Of a stretch of 64,000 nucleotides of DNA, positions 1 to 7,728 are shown piece by piece. The translations under genes and the position numbers were made by a program. Source of the stretch: MWEI01 sp964600235 (GTDB lineage: Bacteria > Desulfobacterota > Desulfomonilia > UBA1062); the NCBI GenBank assembly GCA_964600235.1, contig CAZRIV010000012.1:76296-140295 (forward strand), written 5' to 3'. Below the pieces are notes generated by a model. The model saw only the letters and a list, made by a program, of their open reading frames with translations, was not told the origin of the DNA and made no database searches. Position 1 is the first letter of the stretch; the number at the start of each line of letters is the position of its first letter.

Positions 1-69
1 GAGCGATGGTACCGATAAAGAATAATAAGGTATAGACTCATAAACAATGGTCATGACCAGGGGGTCGCT

Positions 70-492
70 ATGACATATGCGGACTTGATCCAGAGGCTTC
101 AAAAGGAAAAAGAGCTGGTGGAAAAGCTCAATACCCATCTCCAGAAAGAGCTCGATCTCATCTCCCAAGGAGATGTCCAGGCGATTGAGGAATCCATGCC
201 CCTCAAGCAGAAGCTCATGAAAAACATCGCACATAACCGCAAAGACAATGAGACGCCAAAGGGAGAACCGCTGCCGGACCAGGCGCACATGATACGTACC
301 CTCCAGCAGGAACTGATCAGGCTCTGGAAAAAGGCCGGCGGGATGAACGAGACCTCCAAGAGCCTGGTGAACCAGAGGCTTTTCGAGATAAACGACCAGC
401 TCGAAATATTTTTTGCCGGCCTGAAGGACGGCTATAGCAGGGATGGCAGAAAATCCGGTGTTTCTGCGCATACCATAAAGACAGGAGCCTGA
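70..492 (+). CDS. flgN: FlgN-family flagellar export chaperone
   Basis: This 140-residue, highly charged, predicted all-helical protein matches the size and position of FlgN, the cytoplasmic chaperone that keeps the hook-filament junction proteins FlgK and FlgL competent for type III export. It opens with a heptad-like Leu/Glu/Lys helix (LIQRLQKEKELVEKLN). Its stop codon is one base from the flgK start, as in standard flgN-flgK operons. The ATG follows a purine-rich AGGGGG at 59-64. Assignment rests on context and helical character because FlgN sequences diverge widely. The first 69 bases of the window lie upstream and probably include the end of the preceding gene. Confidence 0.8.
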   Translation: MTYADLIQRLQKEKELVEKLNTHLQKELDLISQGDVQAIEESMPLKQKLMKNIAHNRKDNETPKGEPLPDQAHMIRTLQQELIRLWKKAGGMNETSKSLVNQRLFEINDQLEIFFAGLKDGYSRDGRKSGVSAHTIKTGA

Positions 493-493
493 T

Positions 494-2272
494 ATGCCCG
501 GCATCGGTGGAGCACTCGACATTGCAAGATGGTCCATGTATTCCTCCCAGCTTGCCCTGGAAATAACCGCACACAACATCGCCAATGCGAACACGGAAGG
601 GTATTCCAGGCAGAACCTGCGCGTAGAGGCCAACAACGCGATCAAGATGGGGCCCGGGGAGATAGGGACCGGGGTGAAGGCGGTTGAAGTAACCAGGCAG
701 AATGATGTTTTCCTCAACACTCAGGTCGAGCAGAAGACCTCCGACTATGCCTATTGGAAGGCTCAGAAGAGCGCCATGGAAGAGATCGAGAGCATTTTCA
801 ATGAGACCGGTGACAGCGGACTGAATGCACTCATGGGAGAGTTCTGGAACGCCTGGAGCGATCTTGCGAACAATCCCGACGGAGTCCCTGAGAGGCAGTC
901 CCTGCTTGCCAAGGCGGACAACCTCCTGTCCATGGTCCATGAGATCGATTACAACCTGAGGGTGTACCAGAGAAACCTTGATGCCAAGATATGGGGCTCG
1001 GTTACCGAGGTGAACGGCATCATTAAACAGATCGCCGACCTGAACCAGAGCATATCCACTGTGGAGGTGAAGGGTTCGGTTAATGCCAACGACCTGCGGG
1101 ACCAGAGGGACCTCCTGCTGAACAAGCTCGCACAGAAAATGAATATCACCCACTATGAAGACGAGAACTCGGGCCAGGAAATGGTGTTCGTCCTGGGCGG
1201 GACGCCCCTGGTGATGGGAAAGGATTACAATACGCTGAGTACCGAGCGGGATGCCGTCACGGGTTTTTCTAAGGTCTTGTGGAATGATTCTTCGGGAAGG
1301 ACGGTTGATCTCACCAACAAACTGAGCGGTGGAGAAATGGCAGGGCTCATAAATGCCCGCGATGCAGGGGGGATAGAATCTTACCTGGATTCGCTGAACA
1401 CGCTGGCCGAGGAGCTTGTCTGGCAGGTAAACAGCCTGCATTCGGAAGGCGTCGGACTCCAGGGCGTATCCGTCATGACGGGAACGGTCCAGGTTTCTTC
1501 TACAGCCGACGACCTCTCTTCCGGATTTCTCTTCAGCGGTAGGTATGTGCCGGGAGGTTCGTTCGACATCCAGGAGTTCGATGCCGACGGCCAGGTGGTC
1601 GGCACGTATCATGTCACCCCCGCGGGGAACACGGTAGGTGATCTTATAAACGGGATCAATACGGCCTCCGGCGGGGCCATCACGGCAACACTCACAGGAG
1701 GAACGAGCGGCGCCTTGAGGTTAAGTGCAGGTGGCACAAACACCTTTGCCGTCAACCCGGGCACCACCGGGTCATCAAACAATGCACTGGCCATACTCGG
1801 GGTCAATACGTTTTTCACCTGGACGGAAACGGCAGGTCAGCCGCTTGATGACATCACAGAGACCATTGATGTGAATTCGGTGCTTGAGGCAAACCCCAAT
1901 CTCATCGCAACGGGATACCTTGACACTGATGGCAGAATCGCCCCGGGGGCCAACGAGATCGCCCGCGCCATAGCAAACCTTCAGGATAAGATGATAACGA
2001 ATATCGGGGGCTCCGGCGTGGATACCACCATGGATTCATATTACAGCTCGCTGGTGGCCCAGGTGGGGGTGGATGTGCAGAACGCCATAAACAATGAGAA
2101 ATTCAATGACATAATCCTTACCCAGTACACTCAGAGAAAGGAAAGTGTCACCGGTGTAAGCCTTGACGAAGAGATGTCTGATCTCCTTAAATTCCAGCAC
2201 GCATACCAGGCGGCTGCAAAGCTCATATCAATATGCGATGAGATGATGCAGACATTGCTTTCAACGAAATAA
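494..2272 (+). CDS. flgK: Flagellar hook-associated protein 1 (FlgK)
   Basis: This 592-residue protein is HAP1, the first junction protein between flagellar hook and filament. The N-terminal flagellar rod signature is clear (ITAHNIANANTEGYSRQNL, about residues 20-38). The C-terminal helix typical of HAP1 is also present (EEMSDLLKFQHAYQAAAKLI, about residues 555-575). The Gly/Thr/Ser-rich centre (about 330-440) is the variable surface domain. Length agrees with delta-proteobacterial FlgK. The protein is secreted by the flagellar apparatus and capped by FlgN in the cytoplasm. No flgL follows, although flgK-flgL pairs are usual; csrA comes next after 42 bases. Confidence 0.96.
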   Translation: MPGIGGALDIARWSMYSSQLALEITAHNIANANTEGYSRQNLRVEANNAIKMGPGEIGTGVKAVEVTRQNDVFLNTQVEQKTSDYAYWKAQKSAMEEIESIFNETGDSGLNALMGEFWNAWSDLANNPDGVPERQSLLAKADNLLSMVHEIDYNLRVYQRNLDAKIWGSVTEVNGIIKQIADLNQSISTVEVKGSVNANDLRDQRDLLLNKLAQKMNITHYEDENSGQEMVFVLGGTPLVMGKDYNTLSTERDAVTGFSKVLWNDSSGRTVDLTNKLSGGEMAGLINARDAGGIESYLDSLNTLAEELVWQVNSLHSEGVGLQGVSVMTGTVQVSSTADDLSSGFLFSGRYVPGGSFDIQEFDADGQVVGTYHVTPAGNTVGDLINGINTASGGAITATLTGGTSGALRLSAGGTNTFAVNPGTTGSSNNALAILGVNTFFTWTETAGQPLDDITETIDVNSVLEANPNLIATGYLDTDGRIAPGANEIARAIANLQDKMITNIGGSGVDTTMDSYYSSLVAQVGVDVQNAINNEKFNDIILTQYTQRKESVTGVSLDEEMSDLLKFQHAYQAAAKLISICDEMMQTLLSTK

Positions 2273-2314
2273 TCATGTAATAGTTTCCCGAAAGTACATT
2301 CCCTGGGGGTTTCA

Positions 2315-2551
2315 TTGCTGATACTGACAAGGAAAGTCGGCGAATCAGTCGCCATTGGTGATGATATCCAGGTATCCGTGGTCGAGATCAAGGGCACCCA
2401 GGTTAAGCTCGGTATTCGGGCACCCAGGGACGTTACGGTGCACCGGGAAGAAATCTATCTGAAGATCCAGGAAGAGAACAAGAGGGCTGCACAGGTATCA
2501 AAAGATGCCTTGGGGTCGATTGATGACCTTATCTTAAAGAAAGACGTGTGA
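2315..2551 (+). CDS. csrA: Carbon storage regulator CsrA (translational regulator)
   Basis: A 78-residue protein with the full CsrA fold signature: LILTRKVGESVAIGDDI at the start and VKLGIRAPRDVTVHREEIY in the middle. CsrA dimers bind GGA motifs in mRNA leaders and control flagellin and carbon-storage translation. The start is TTG, because the conserved N-terminus begins exactly there, with GGGGG at 2305-2309 as ribosome-binding site. It sits next to flagellar junction genes, as in many bacteria where FliW and CsrA tie flagellin translation to assembly, but fliW is not present in this window. Confidence 0.96.
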   Translation: MLILTRKVGESVAIGDDIQVSVVEIKGTQVKLGIRAPRDVTVHREEIYLKIQEENKRAAQVSKDALGSIDDLILKKDV

Positions 2552-2604
2552 TTCAATAGCCCCCTTGGGCAAAAGATTTTTTCATAAACAGGAGGTGTAA
2601 GGCC

Positions 2605-2856
2605 ATGCGTTTTCTTTTTAACCTCATAACAACAATTGTCTCAGCCCCCTTCAAGTTCATCAAGTTCATCGTGGTGGATGTCATCGCCATCGGCATTATC
2701 GGCGGGATTTTCTCCATGATCGGATCAACGCTCAAGAAGCTCTTCCGGCTTATATTAAGCCCTTTCACCCTGCTCCTGCTCGCAGGCGGCGCGGCGGCTT
2801 TCTACTTTGCCGACGAGGAACAGAAGAAGAAGGTCAAGGCCCTGCTAGGAATCTGA
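2605..2856 (+). CDS. Small membrane protein of unknown function
   Basis: The 83-residue product has three hydrophobic stretches (about residues 4-18, 22-40 and 50-68) alternating with short Lys/Arg segments, and ends in a charged tail (DEEQKKKVKALLGI). An AGGAGG sequence at 2591-2596 lies eight bases before the ATG, so it is likely translated. It is co-oriented with csrA, 53 bases downstream, and is the last gene before the terminator at 3050. I do not recognise the family. The architecture fits a small inner-membrane protein with re-entrant or amphipathic helices. Confidence 0.65.
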   Translation: MRFLFNLITTIVSAPFKFIKFIVVDVIAIGIIGGIFSMIGSTLKKLFRLILSPFTLLLLAGGAAAFYFADEEQKKKVKALLGI

Positions 2857-2950
2857 TGGGCCGGTGGACACTGTTTATATCAGCAGTGATCAGATCCATG
2901 TAGAGAGTTATCCGCCCAATGTACTCCTGGAATGTATCGGGTGTGTATGG

Positions 2951-2976
2951 ACACATTCAAGCGCAGAATCCGGGTA
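2951..2976 (+). repeat. Dispersed repeat, tail fragment (copy A)
   Basis: ATTCAAGCGCAGAATCCGGG matches the tail of the hairpin repeats at 27.8 and 56.1 kb. The preceding GTGTGTATGGAC resembles the inverted left end of the copy at 19.27 kb. A possible stem remnant (AGCAGTGATC, 2882-2891) lies 60 bases upstream. The copy is in the gap between the small membrane gene and atpE, which converge. Confidence 0.6.
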
Positions 2977-3049
2977 AAAATTTATTCAGCTGAGGGAAGG
3001 GAGTTGTACGCGAGTCTTCAAGTAGTGATGTATTCTGCCCAGGAATGAT

Positions 3050-3084
3050 CGAGGGGCTTTCGCGAGAAAGCCCCTCGGTTTTTT
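3050..3084 (+). terminator. Strong Rho-independent terminator
   Basis: A perfect 12-bp stem (3050-3061 with 3066-3077) closes a GCGA tetraloop of the stable GNRA class and is followed by TTTTTT (3079-3084). It ends plus-strand transcription from the flgN-flgK-csrA direction. On the minus strand no T-run follows the hairpin, so it is not a good terminator for atpE. Confidence 0.93.
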
Positions 3085-3113
3085 GCCGGATATGTAATTA
3101 AAGTCCGTTGTTT

Positions 3114-3467
3114 TTACTGGAGCCCCATGAACTTGATGAACGGGTTGGCATAGAGCAGGATGAGCTCGATGACCAGGGCATAGATCGCCAGGGACTCGAT
3201 CATGGCCAGACCAAGAATGAGTGCGGTCAGGATCTTGCCTGACGCCTCGGGGTTGCGGGCAATACCGTCGCAGGCCCCCTGAACGCCGAATCCCTGACCG
3301 ATACCCGTACCGAAGGCGGCGAGCGCCATGCCTATGCCTGCAGCAACAGAAGCCCAGGAGAAATACTGGATAGCCTCAGGGCTCGCAGATCCTGCTGCAA
3401 AGACTGCCGATGTAAGACCAAGTACCAAGAATACTGAAACACCTGATGAGCATAAAAATTTCTTCAT
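3114..3467 (-). CDS. atpE: ATP synthase F0 subunit c with N-terminal signal sequence
   Basis: A 117-residue c-subunit. The first 25 or so residues form a cleavable-looking signal peptide (charged MKK, hydrophobic core, VFAAG), and the remainder is the two-helix hairpin of the c-ring rotor. The polar loop is RNPEAS. Helix 1 carries GIGQG and helix 2 carries MIESLAIYALV, so Gln, Glu, Ser and Tyr match the Na+-site ligand positions of known Na+ rotors, while the Thr after Ser is Leu. The start at 3467 (MKKFL) was chosen over an upstream in-frame ATG because TTGGAGGA lies just before it. It is last in atpZ-atpI-atpB-atpE; F1 genes are elsewhere. Confidence 0.95.
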   Translation of the reverse strand: MKKFLCSSGVSVFLVLGLTSAVFAAGSASPEAIQYFSWASVAAGIGMALAAFGTGIGQGFGVQGACDGIARNPEASGKILTALILGLAMIESLAIYALVIELILLYANPFIKFMGLQ

Positions 3468-3580
3468 ACAATCCTCCAAGCTATTTTATTGTAGTCATAT
3501 TACCAAAGGCGGTTAGGATTGTATCCTACCCGGCTTTCCTGGTAGCCGTCAACACCGTTGTCCGGCATGCAAAACAACAA

Positions 3581-3604
3581 GGGCGGGCTTCCGCAGGCCC
3601 GCCC
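3581..3604 (-). promoter_or_regulatory. Hairpin between atpB and atpE (attenuator or processing stem)
   Basis: A perfect 8-bp GC stem (GGGCGGGC / GCCCGCCC) with an 8-nt loop lies immediately 3' of atpB. On the minus strand it is followed by the T-rich run TTGTTGTTTT. It could partly terminate atpB transcripts or protect an mRNA end, allowing atpE to be expressed at a different level from atpB. Its role is inferred. Confidence 0.5.
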
Positions 3605-3617
3605 GTCTTTATATTGA

Positions 3618-4325
3618 TTAGTGGCCTTCCTCCATGGCGCCACTGATGTACATCATGGCAAGCAGGGTAAATACGAAGGCCTGCAGGATGGATGTGAAGA
3701 TCATGAGCACAAGCATGGGCATGGGAATGAGGAATGGTACCAGTGCCAGCAGAACCACAAGCACAAGGTCCTCGCCGAAGATGTTGCCGAAAAGTCGCAT
3801 GGTCAGTGACAGAGGCCTCGCCAGGTGTCCGATGAGCTCCACCGGAAGCATGATGGGCGCCATCCACCAGACCGGGCCAAGGAAATGTTTGAGGTATTTG
3901 AATCCGTGGATCTTTACACCCACTATGTGTGTCAGCAGGAATACGGTCAGCGCCATGGACAGATTGGTGTTGAGGTTTGCCGTGGGTGAGTAGAACCCCG
4001 GGATGATTCCGGCCATGTTGCAGGTAAAGATGAACAGCGCGATGGTCGCGATGAGGGGGAAAAATCTCATGCCGTGCTCGCCCATGGTGTCCACCAGCAG
4101 CGACTTCAGCCCGCCGATGATTACTTCCAGGAAGTTCTGGAGCCTTCCCGGGACCATCTTCAGGCTTCTGGAGACGAATATCGACATAAAAATGAGGGCT
4201 AACATGTAGAGCCAGGTATAGGTGACCTGGTACATGTGGTTGCCGTCTTTCCAACCGAACGTCTCATGAATGAATTCATAGAGCGGATGTGTGATGAAAT
4301 CCAGAATGAGAAACCCGTGTTCCAT
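3618..4325 (-). CDS. atpB: ATP synthase F0 subunit a
   Basis: A 235-residue polytopic membrane protein, the stator channel subunit facing the c-ring. The essential arginine is in ARPLSLTMRLFGNIFGED, and the second conserved C-terminal helix is ILQAFVFTLLAMMYISGAM. The start at 4325 (MEHGFLILDF) was preferred to 4343 because AGGAGGAG lies six bases upstream. One base separates it from the atpI stop. Typical hydrophobic helices span the whole length, matching the a-subunit family. Confidence 0.96.
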   Translation of the reverse strand: MEHGFLILDFITHPLYEFIHETFGWKDGNHMYQVTYTWLYMLALIFMSIFVSRSLKMVPGRLQNFLEVIIGGLKSLLVDTMGEHGMRFFPLIATIALFIFTCNMAGIIPGFYSPTANLNTNLSMALTVFLLTHIVGVKIHGFKYLKHFLGPVWWMAPIMLPVELIGHLARPLSLTMRLFGNIFGEDLVLVVLLALVPFLIPMPMLVLMIFTSILQAFVFTLLAMMYISGAMEEGH

Positions 4326-4326
4326 A

Positions 4327-4731
4327 CTAATCTCCTCCTGCACTGATGTAGGTGTAGCATGCGTAGCTCATGACGCCGAACATGATGACCGACAGGCCTA
4401 AGAGCAGACCGAGGATATCCACGTGCAGCAATGCTATGAGCGTATAGAGTACGGCTCCCGTTAGGGTGAGCCTGAGTATATACCGTTTTATCATGAAGGC
4501 CTTGCCCTGCTTCGCATCAAGGGTGACCGAGGATTTGGCGTGCCTCCAGAGCAGATGATAGTTTGCCAGGCAGACACCGCCGCCCAGGAGGACACCCAGG
4601 GCGAATTTCGAGCCCAGCAGCGGAAGGCTGACTATGCAGAAGGCGGCCCACAGCGCCAGGGATATGAATTCTATCCTTCTCTGAACAGGGTCCTTACTTG
4701 CGCTTTGCACCTGTAGTATCCTCTGAGTCAA
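4327..4731 (-). CDS. atpI: ATP synthase protein I (assembly factor)
   Basis: A 134-residue protein with four predicted membrane helices (about 22-40, 44-60, 82-102 and 105-125) and short charged loops. This is the AtpI form, which helps assemble the c-ring and may handle Mg2+. It overlaps atpZ by 38 bases at its start and nearly touches atpB. Sequence conservation in this family is low, so position and topology carry most of the call. Confidence 0.8.
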   Translation of the reverse strand: MTQRILQVQSASKDPVQRRIEFISLALWAAFCIVSLPLLGSKFALGVLLGGGVCLANYHLLWRHAKSSVTLDAKQGKAFMIKRYILRLTLTGAVLYTLIALLHVDILGLLLGLSVIMFGVMSYACYTYISAGGD

Positions 4732-4954
4732 TATCCTTAAAGAATCGCATGTAGGTCTTGTACATCATCCTGAACCCGGCCATTATGCCGCCGAAGAGAA
4801 AGACAAAGGTAAAAATGGGTTCCGTGCCGAATTTGCCGTCAAGGTAGAAGCCTGCAAAAAGTCCGATGACTATGGACAGGACCATGGCAAACCCCATGGT
4901 GCTCAAATCCGCTACCGTGAGGTACATTTTTCTCTTGTCGTTGTCTTGTGCCAT
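4694..4954 (-). CDS. atpZ: AtpZ/AtpI-like small F0-associated membrane protein
   Basis: An 86-residue protein with two membrane helices (about 18-40 and 47-65). The second helix and its flank (LFGGIMAGFRMMYKTYMRF) resemble the AtpZ/AtpI family that precedes F0 genes. The start at 4954 (MAQDND) is taken as the likeliest; an in-frame ATG at 4990 would add twelve residues. It is the first gene of the F0 operon, divergent from the Bax-like gene across about 215 bases that must contain both promoters. Confidence 0.8.
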   Translation of the reverse strand: MAQDNDKRKMYLTVADLSTMGFAMVLSIVIGLFAGFYLDGKFGTEPIFTFVFLFGGIMAGFRMMYKTYMRFFKDIDSEDTTGAKRK

Positions 4955-5169
4955 GATCAGGGCCTGCCTGTCGAAATAGTTTCGGATCATATTACTGAAT
5001 CACGATTCATAATGCAAGGAAGTTTTTGGTAAATGGCTTTCAGCTGCAGAACGGCACCGGATGAGGGTATTCGAATTTCATGGGAAGGCGTCATATTTTT
5101 CTTGCCATGTGAAAATAAATGAGCTAAAGAAAACGAGTTTGAGCACATGACTACACTACAGAGTGCACT

Positions 5170-5994
5170 ATGGACGGTACACAAAGTAAAAAGGGTCAGA
5201 CGCGAAAACTCACGGTTATCTCGGTATGTTTTTTTGCTTCACTGATTGGGGCAGCCTTAATACCGACGACGATGGTCACTGGCAGGTCAACACCTCCTGC
5301 CGTGCCCGTACAGAGTCCGGCCATCGAATATCAATACACCGCGAGTTTGCAGGACCGGCTTGCACAGATCGACGACGTGCAGGAAAGAAAGCAGTCTCTC
5401 ATCAGGATTCTGCTGCCGCTCGTGCTCCACGCCAATGAGCGGGTGATGCAGCAGCGGATGATCATCGAGGAGTTAAGACAAAGACTGCCGTACCTGACGC
5501 CCCTCGAAGAACAGACGCTCATCGCCTTTTCCCGAATGTACCTGGTGGATGGAGATTCAAACGAGGAGATGGTTGCGGAACTCCTCAAGCGGGTGAACGT
5601 GCTCCCCGTGTCCTTGATCCTTGCGCAGGCGGCCATTGAATCCGGATGGGGAACCTCCCGGTTCTCTCTCGAAGGGAATAACATCTTCGGGCTGAGGACC
5701 TCTTCAAACTATGGAATGGTCCCCCGGGAGCGTCCCGTCGAAGAGAAATTCACGGTCTCGGTATTCCGCGACATCCAGTCCTGCATCGACTACTATATGT
5801 GGAATATCAATACGAACCCGCAATATGAACAGCTCAGGTATATCCGTTCTCTCAGCCGGCCGCCGTATGATTCCTATGCCCTGGCGCAGGGCCTGCGCAA
5901 CTATTCCGAGATGGGCCTCGAGTATGTCCGCAGGGTGGAACTGCTCATCGGTTACAACGAGCTGAAGAATTATGACCGTTACCGGCTCCAGTAG
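5170..5994 (+). CDS. Bax/FlgJ-type glucosaminidase (peptidoglycan hydrolase)
   Basis: A 274-residue protein with an N-terminal membrane or signal helix (about residues 16-38) and a C-terminal glucosaminidase-fold domain (about 135-260). The core motif is ILAQAAIESGWGTSRF with its catalytic Glu, followed by EGNNIFGL and later YMWNINTNPQYE. These match Bax-like proteins and the endo-beta-N-acetylglucosaminidase family that cleaves glycan strands in the periplasm. It overlaps the following deacetylase gene by 23 bases, so the two are probably co-expressed. A role in cell-wall turnover is inferred; it is not near a flagellar rod operon, so a FlgJ role is unlikely. Confidence 0.88.
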   Translation: MDGTQSKKGQTRKLTVISVCFFASLIGAALIPTTMVTGRSTPPAVPVQSPAIEYQYTASLQDRLAQIDDVQERKQSLIRILLPLVLHANERVMQQRMIIEELRQRLPYLTPLEEQTLIAFSRMYLVDGDSNEEMVAELLKRVNVLPVSLILAQAAIESGWGTSRFSLEGNNIFGLRTSSNYGMVPRERPVEEKFTVSVFRDIQSCIDYYMWNINTNPQYEQLRYIRSLSRPPYDSYALAQGLRNYSEMGLEYVRRVELLIGYNELKNYDRYRLQ

Positions 5995-7078
5995 GCCTGT
6001 GGAGGGTCTTATTTTCCGGAGAGGTTCGTCTTTGTTTTTTCTGCCGATCATCTTCGCAGCGATTATTTCAGCGATGCCGCCAACGGCTTCTGCGGCATCC
6101 GCACACATATCCGTACTCCTCTACCACCGTTTCGACGAGAATCAGTTCCCGACCACCACGACATCGAGCGCCCAGTTCGAGCAGCACATGGCCTATCTGA
6201 AATCGCACGGTTACGCGGTTCTTTCCCTGGACCGACTGGCCGACTGCGTGGAAGGAAGGACGCCCGTGCCTGAAAAGGGGGTGGTCATCACCATCGATGA
6301 CGGGTTCATTTCCTCGTATGAAAAGGCCGTGCCGGTCCTGCGCAAATACGGATTCCCCTTTTCCATCTTCGTCTTCACCAATGCCGTGGGCAAAAAGAAC
6401 TATATGAGCTGGGATCAGCTGAGGCAGGTGGAGGCCTGGGGGGGTGAGGCGGGGTGCCACACGCATACCCACCCGAGGCTGATAAATCTGACGCAGAAAG
6501 AGGTGGAGCGGGAGATCATGGGCTCGAATGAACTCATGGAAAAGAACCTGGGTCATAAGATCAGATATTTTGCCTATCCCTACGGGCAGTATGACGAAAC
6601 GGCCCGCTCTGTCGCAAGGCGCGCGGGGTTCAGGCTCATGTTCTCGTCAGACCCGGGAGGCACGGGGGCAGGCTCGGAGTCCGACCGCATTCCCCGACAG
6701 GCCGTCGTGGGCGCAGAGATGGGACTGAATGACTTTGTAAATAAACTCATGAACCCGCCCCTTCCCGTGACCGGCCGCATCCCCGTTTGCGGGACCTTGC
6801 CGTCAGCGACCCTGCCGGCAGTGTCGCTCACCCTGAAAAATCCCGGACTCTATGATCCTGACCAGATCAATATGTTCCTCTCGGAGAAGAAGAGGCTGAA
6901 TGCGAAGTTCAACCCCCAGACAGGGGTCTTGAGCTGTTCGGGACCGTTCCACCTCACCAGGAAGACCAACCGCGTCATCGTGAGCGCAAGGAGAAGGAGC
7001 GACGGTCTCTTTGCCATGGATTCCTGGCTCATCGTGCTCCCCGGAACGTGGGAGGGGATGAAATATACCTCGCGCTAA
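5972..7078 (+). CDS. Polysaccharide deacetylase (NodB-type), exported
   Basis: The 368-residue protein has a signal peptide (hydrophobic core about 21-38, ending ASA) and a NodB domain (about 45-245). The metal-binding motifs are visible: ITIDDGF replaces the usual TFDDG, then CHTHTHPRL and FAYPYGQYDE. It would remove N- or O-acetyl groups from cell-wall or exopolysaccharide glycans outside the cytoplasm. The C-terminal 120 residues form an extra beta-rich domain of unknown type. The ATG at 5972 overlaps the preceding hydrolase; a GTG at 5999 is the alternative. Pairing with a glucosaminidase suggests a peptidoglycan target. Confidence 0.9.
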   Translation: MTVTGSSRPVEGLIFRRGSSLFFLPIIFAAIISAMPPTASAASAHISVLLYHRFDENQFPTTTTSSAQFEQHMAYLKSHGYAVLSLDRLADCVEGRTPVPEKGVVITIDDGFISSYEKAVPVLRKYGFPFSIFVFTNAVGKKNYMSWDQLRQVEAWGGEAGCHTHTHPRLINLTQKEVEREIMGSNELMEKNLGHKIRYFAYPYGQYDETARSVARRAGFRLMFSSDPGGTGAGSESDRIPRQAVVGAEMGLNDFVNKLMNPPLPVTGRIPVCGTLPSATLPAVSLTLKNPGLYDPDQINMFLSEKKRLNAKFNPQTGVLSCSGPFHLTRKTNRVIVSARRRSDGLFAMDSWLIVLPGTWEGMKYTSR

Positions 7079-7448
7079 TGATGAGAACCGTGGGAAGATC
7101 TTCAGACACATCCCATGGTCCGTATAGATCCGGCCTATGCATAACCTGATCTTCGGCACGAAAGGCGTCGGCATGAGATCGGTTCCGCATGGAACTTCGC
7201 GTCGGTCTTTGATGCTTCCTCCACCTTCAAGAAGAAGGTATCGCAGGTTTTTATGAGGAGATCGGTCTGGTCGATGGATGGGTCGGCGGGAGAAACCGCC
7301 CTTCTGTTATGAAAAAGATGACATCAGCTTATTATTATACTATATAGATAATAATACCCAATCCACTTTAATAGCCATTCTTTATGTATCAGTGCGTACT
7401 TAAGGACGGGCATGATGACAAGTGGTTGAGAATCTCGAGGAGGATATC
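7079..7448. other. Intergenic region before the HU gene
   Basis: No convincing gene is seen. A GC hairpin (GGCGG/CCGCC around 7289-7305) without a good T-run is a weak end signal for the deacetylase. An AT-rich 9-bp inverted repeat (7330-7338 with 7348-7356) spans a TATACT and could be part of the HU-gene promoter or a self-binding site. Confidence 0.4.
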
Positions 7449-7724
7449 ATGACAAAATCTGATTTAGTTGATGTTATTGCCAAAAAGGTGAAGCTATCAA
7501 AGACGGCAGCATTGGAAGCCATAGATGCCCTGACAGCATCGATTACGGGCGCTCTCAAGAAAGGTGACAAGGTTACCCTGATAGGTTTTGGAACCTTTAA
7601 CGTAGTCAAAAGGGCAGCCAGAGAAGGCGTAAATCCTCAAACCCGTCAGAAGATAAAGATCAAGGCGAGCAAAGCCCCCCGATTCAAGGCTGGAAAAGTA
7701 TTGAAGGACGCGGTTAACAAATAG
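7449..7724 (+). CDS. HU/IHF-family DNA-binding protein
   Basis: A 91-residue HU-type architectural protein. It starts MTKSDLVDVIAKK and contains the family signature GFGTFNVVKRAAREGVNPQT followed by KAPRFKAGKVLKDAV. These proteins dimerise and bend DNA via beta-arms containing the conserved Pro. The ATG at 7449 follows GAGGAGGA at 7437-7444; the longer frame from 7422 lacks such a signal. Four bases separate its stop from the following H1-like gene, so the two chromatin-type proteins are translationally linked. Confidence 0.95.
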   Translation: MTKSDLVDVIAKKVKLSKTAALEAIDALTASITGALKKGDKVTLIGFGTFNVVKRAAREGVNPQTRQKIKIKASKAPRFKAGKVLKDAVNK

Positions 7725-7728
7725 GACA

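Noticed and set aside
317..1612. A 431-codon open frame on the minus strand
   Set aside because: Antisense to flgK; no start signal and no recognisable domain.
3050..3084. Bidirectional terminator for csrA side and atpE
   Set aside because: On the minus strand the hairpin is followed by ATCATTCC, not a T-run.
5972..7078. Chitooligosaccharide deacetylase (NodB) as a nodulation gene
   Set aside because: Only the deacetylase fold is supported; a glucosaminidase neighbour and signal peptide favour cell-wall glycans, and no nod genes are present.
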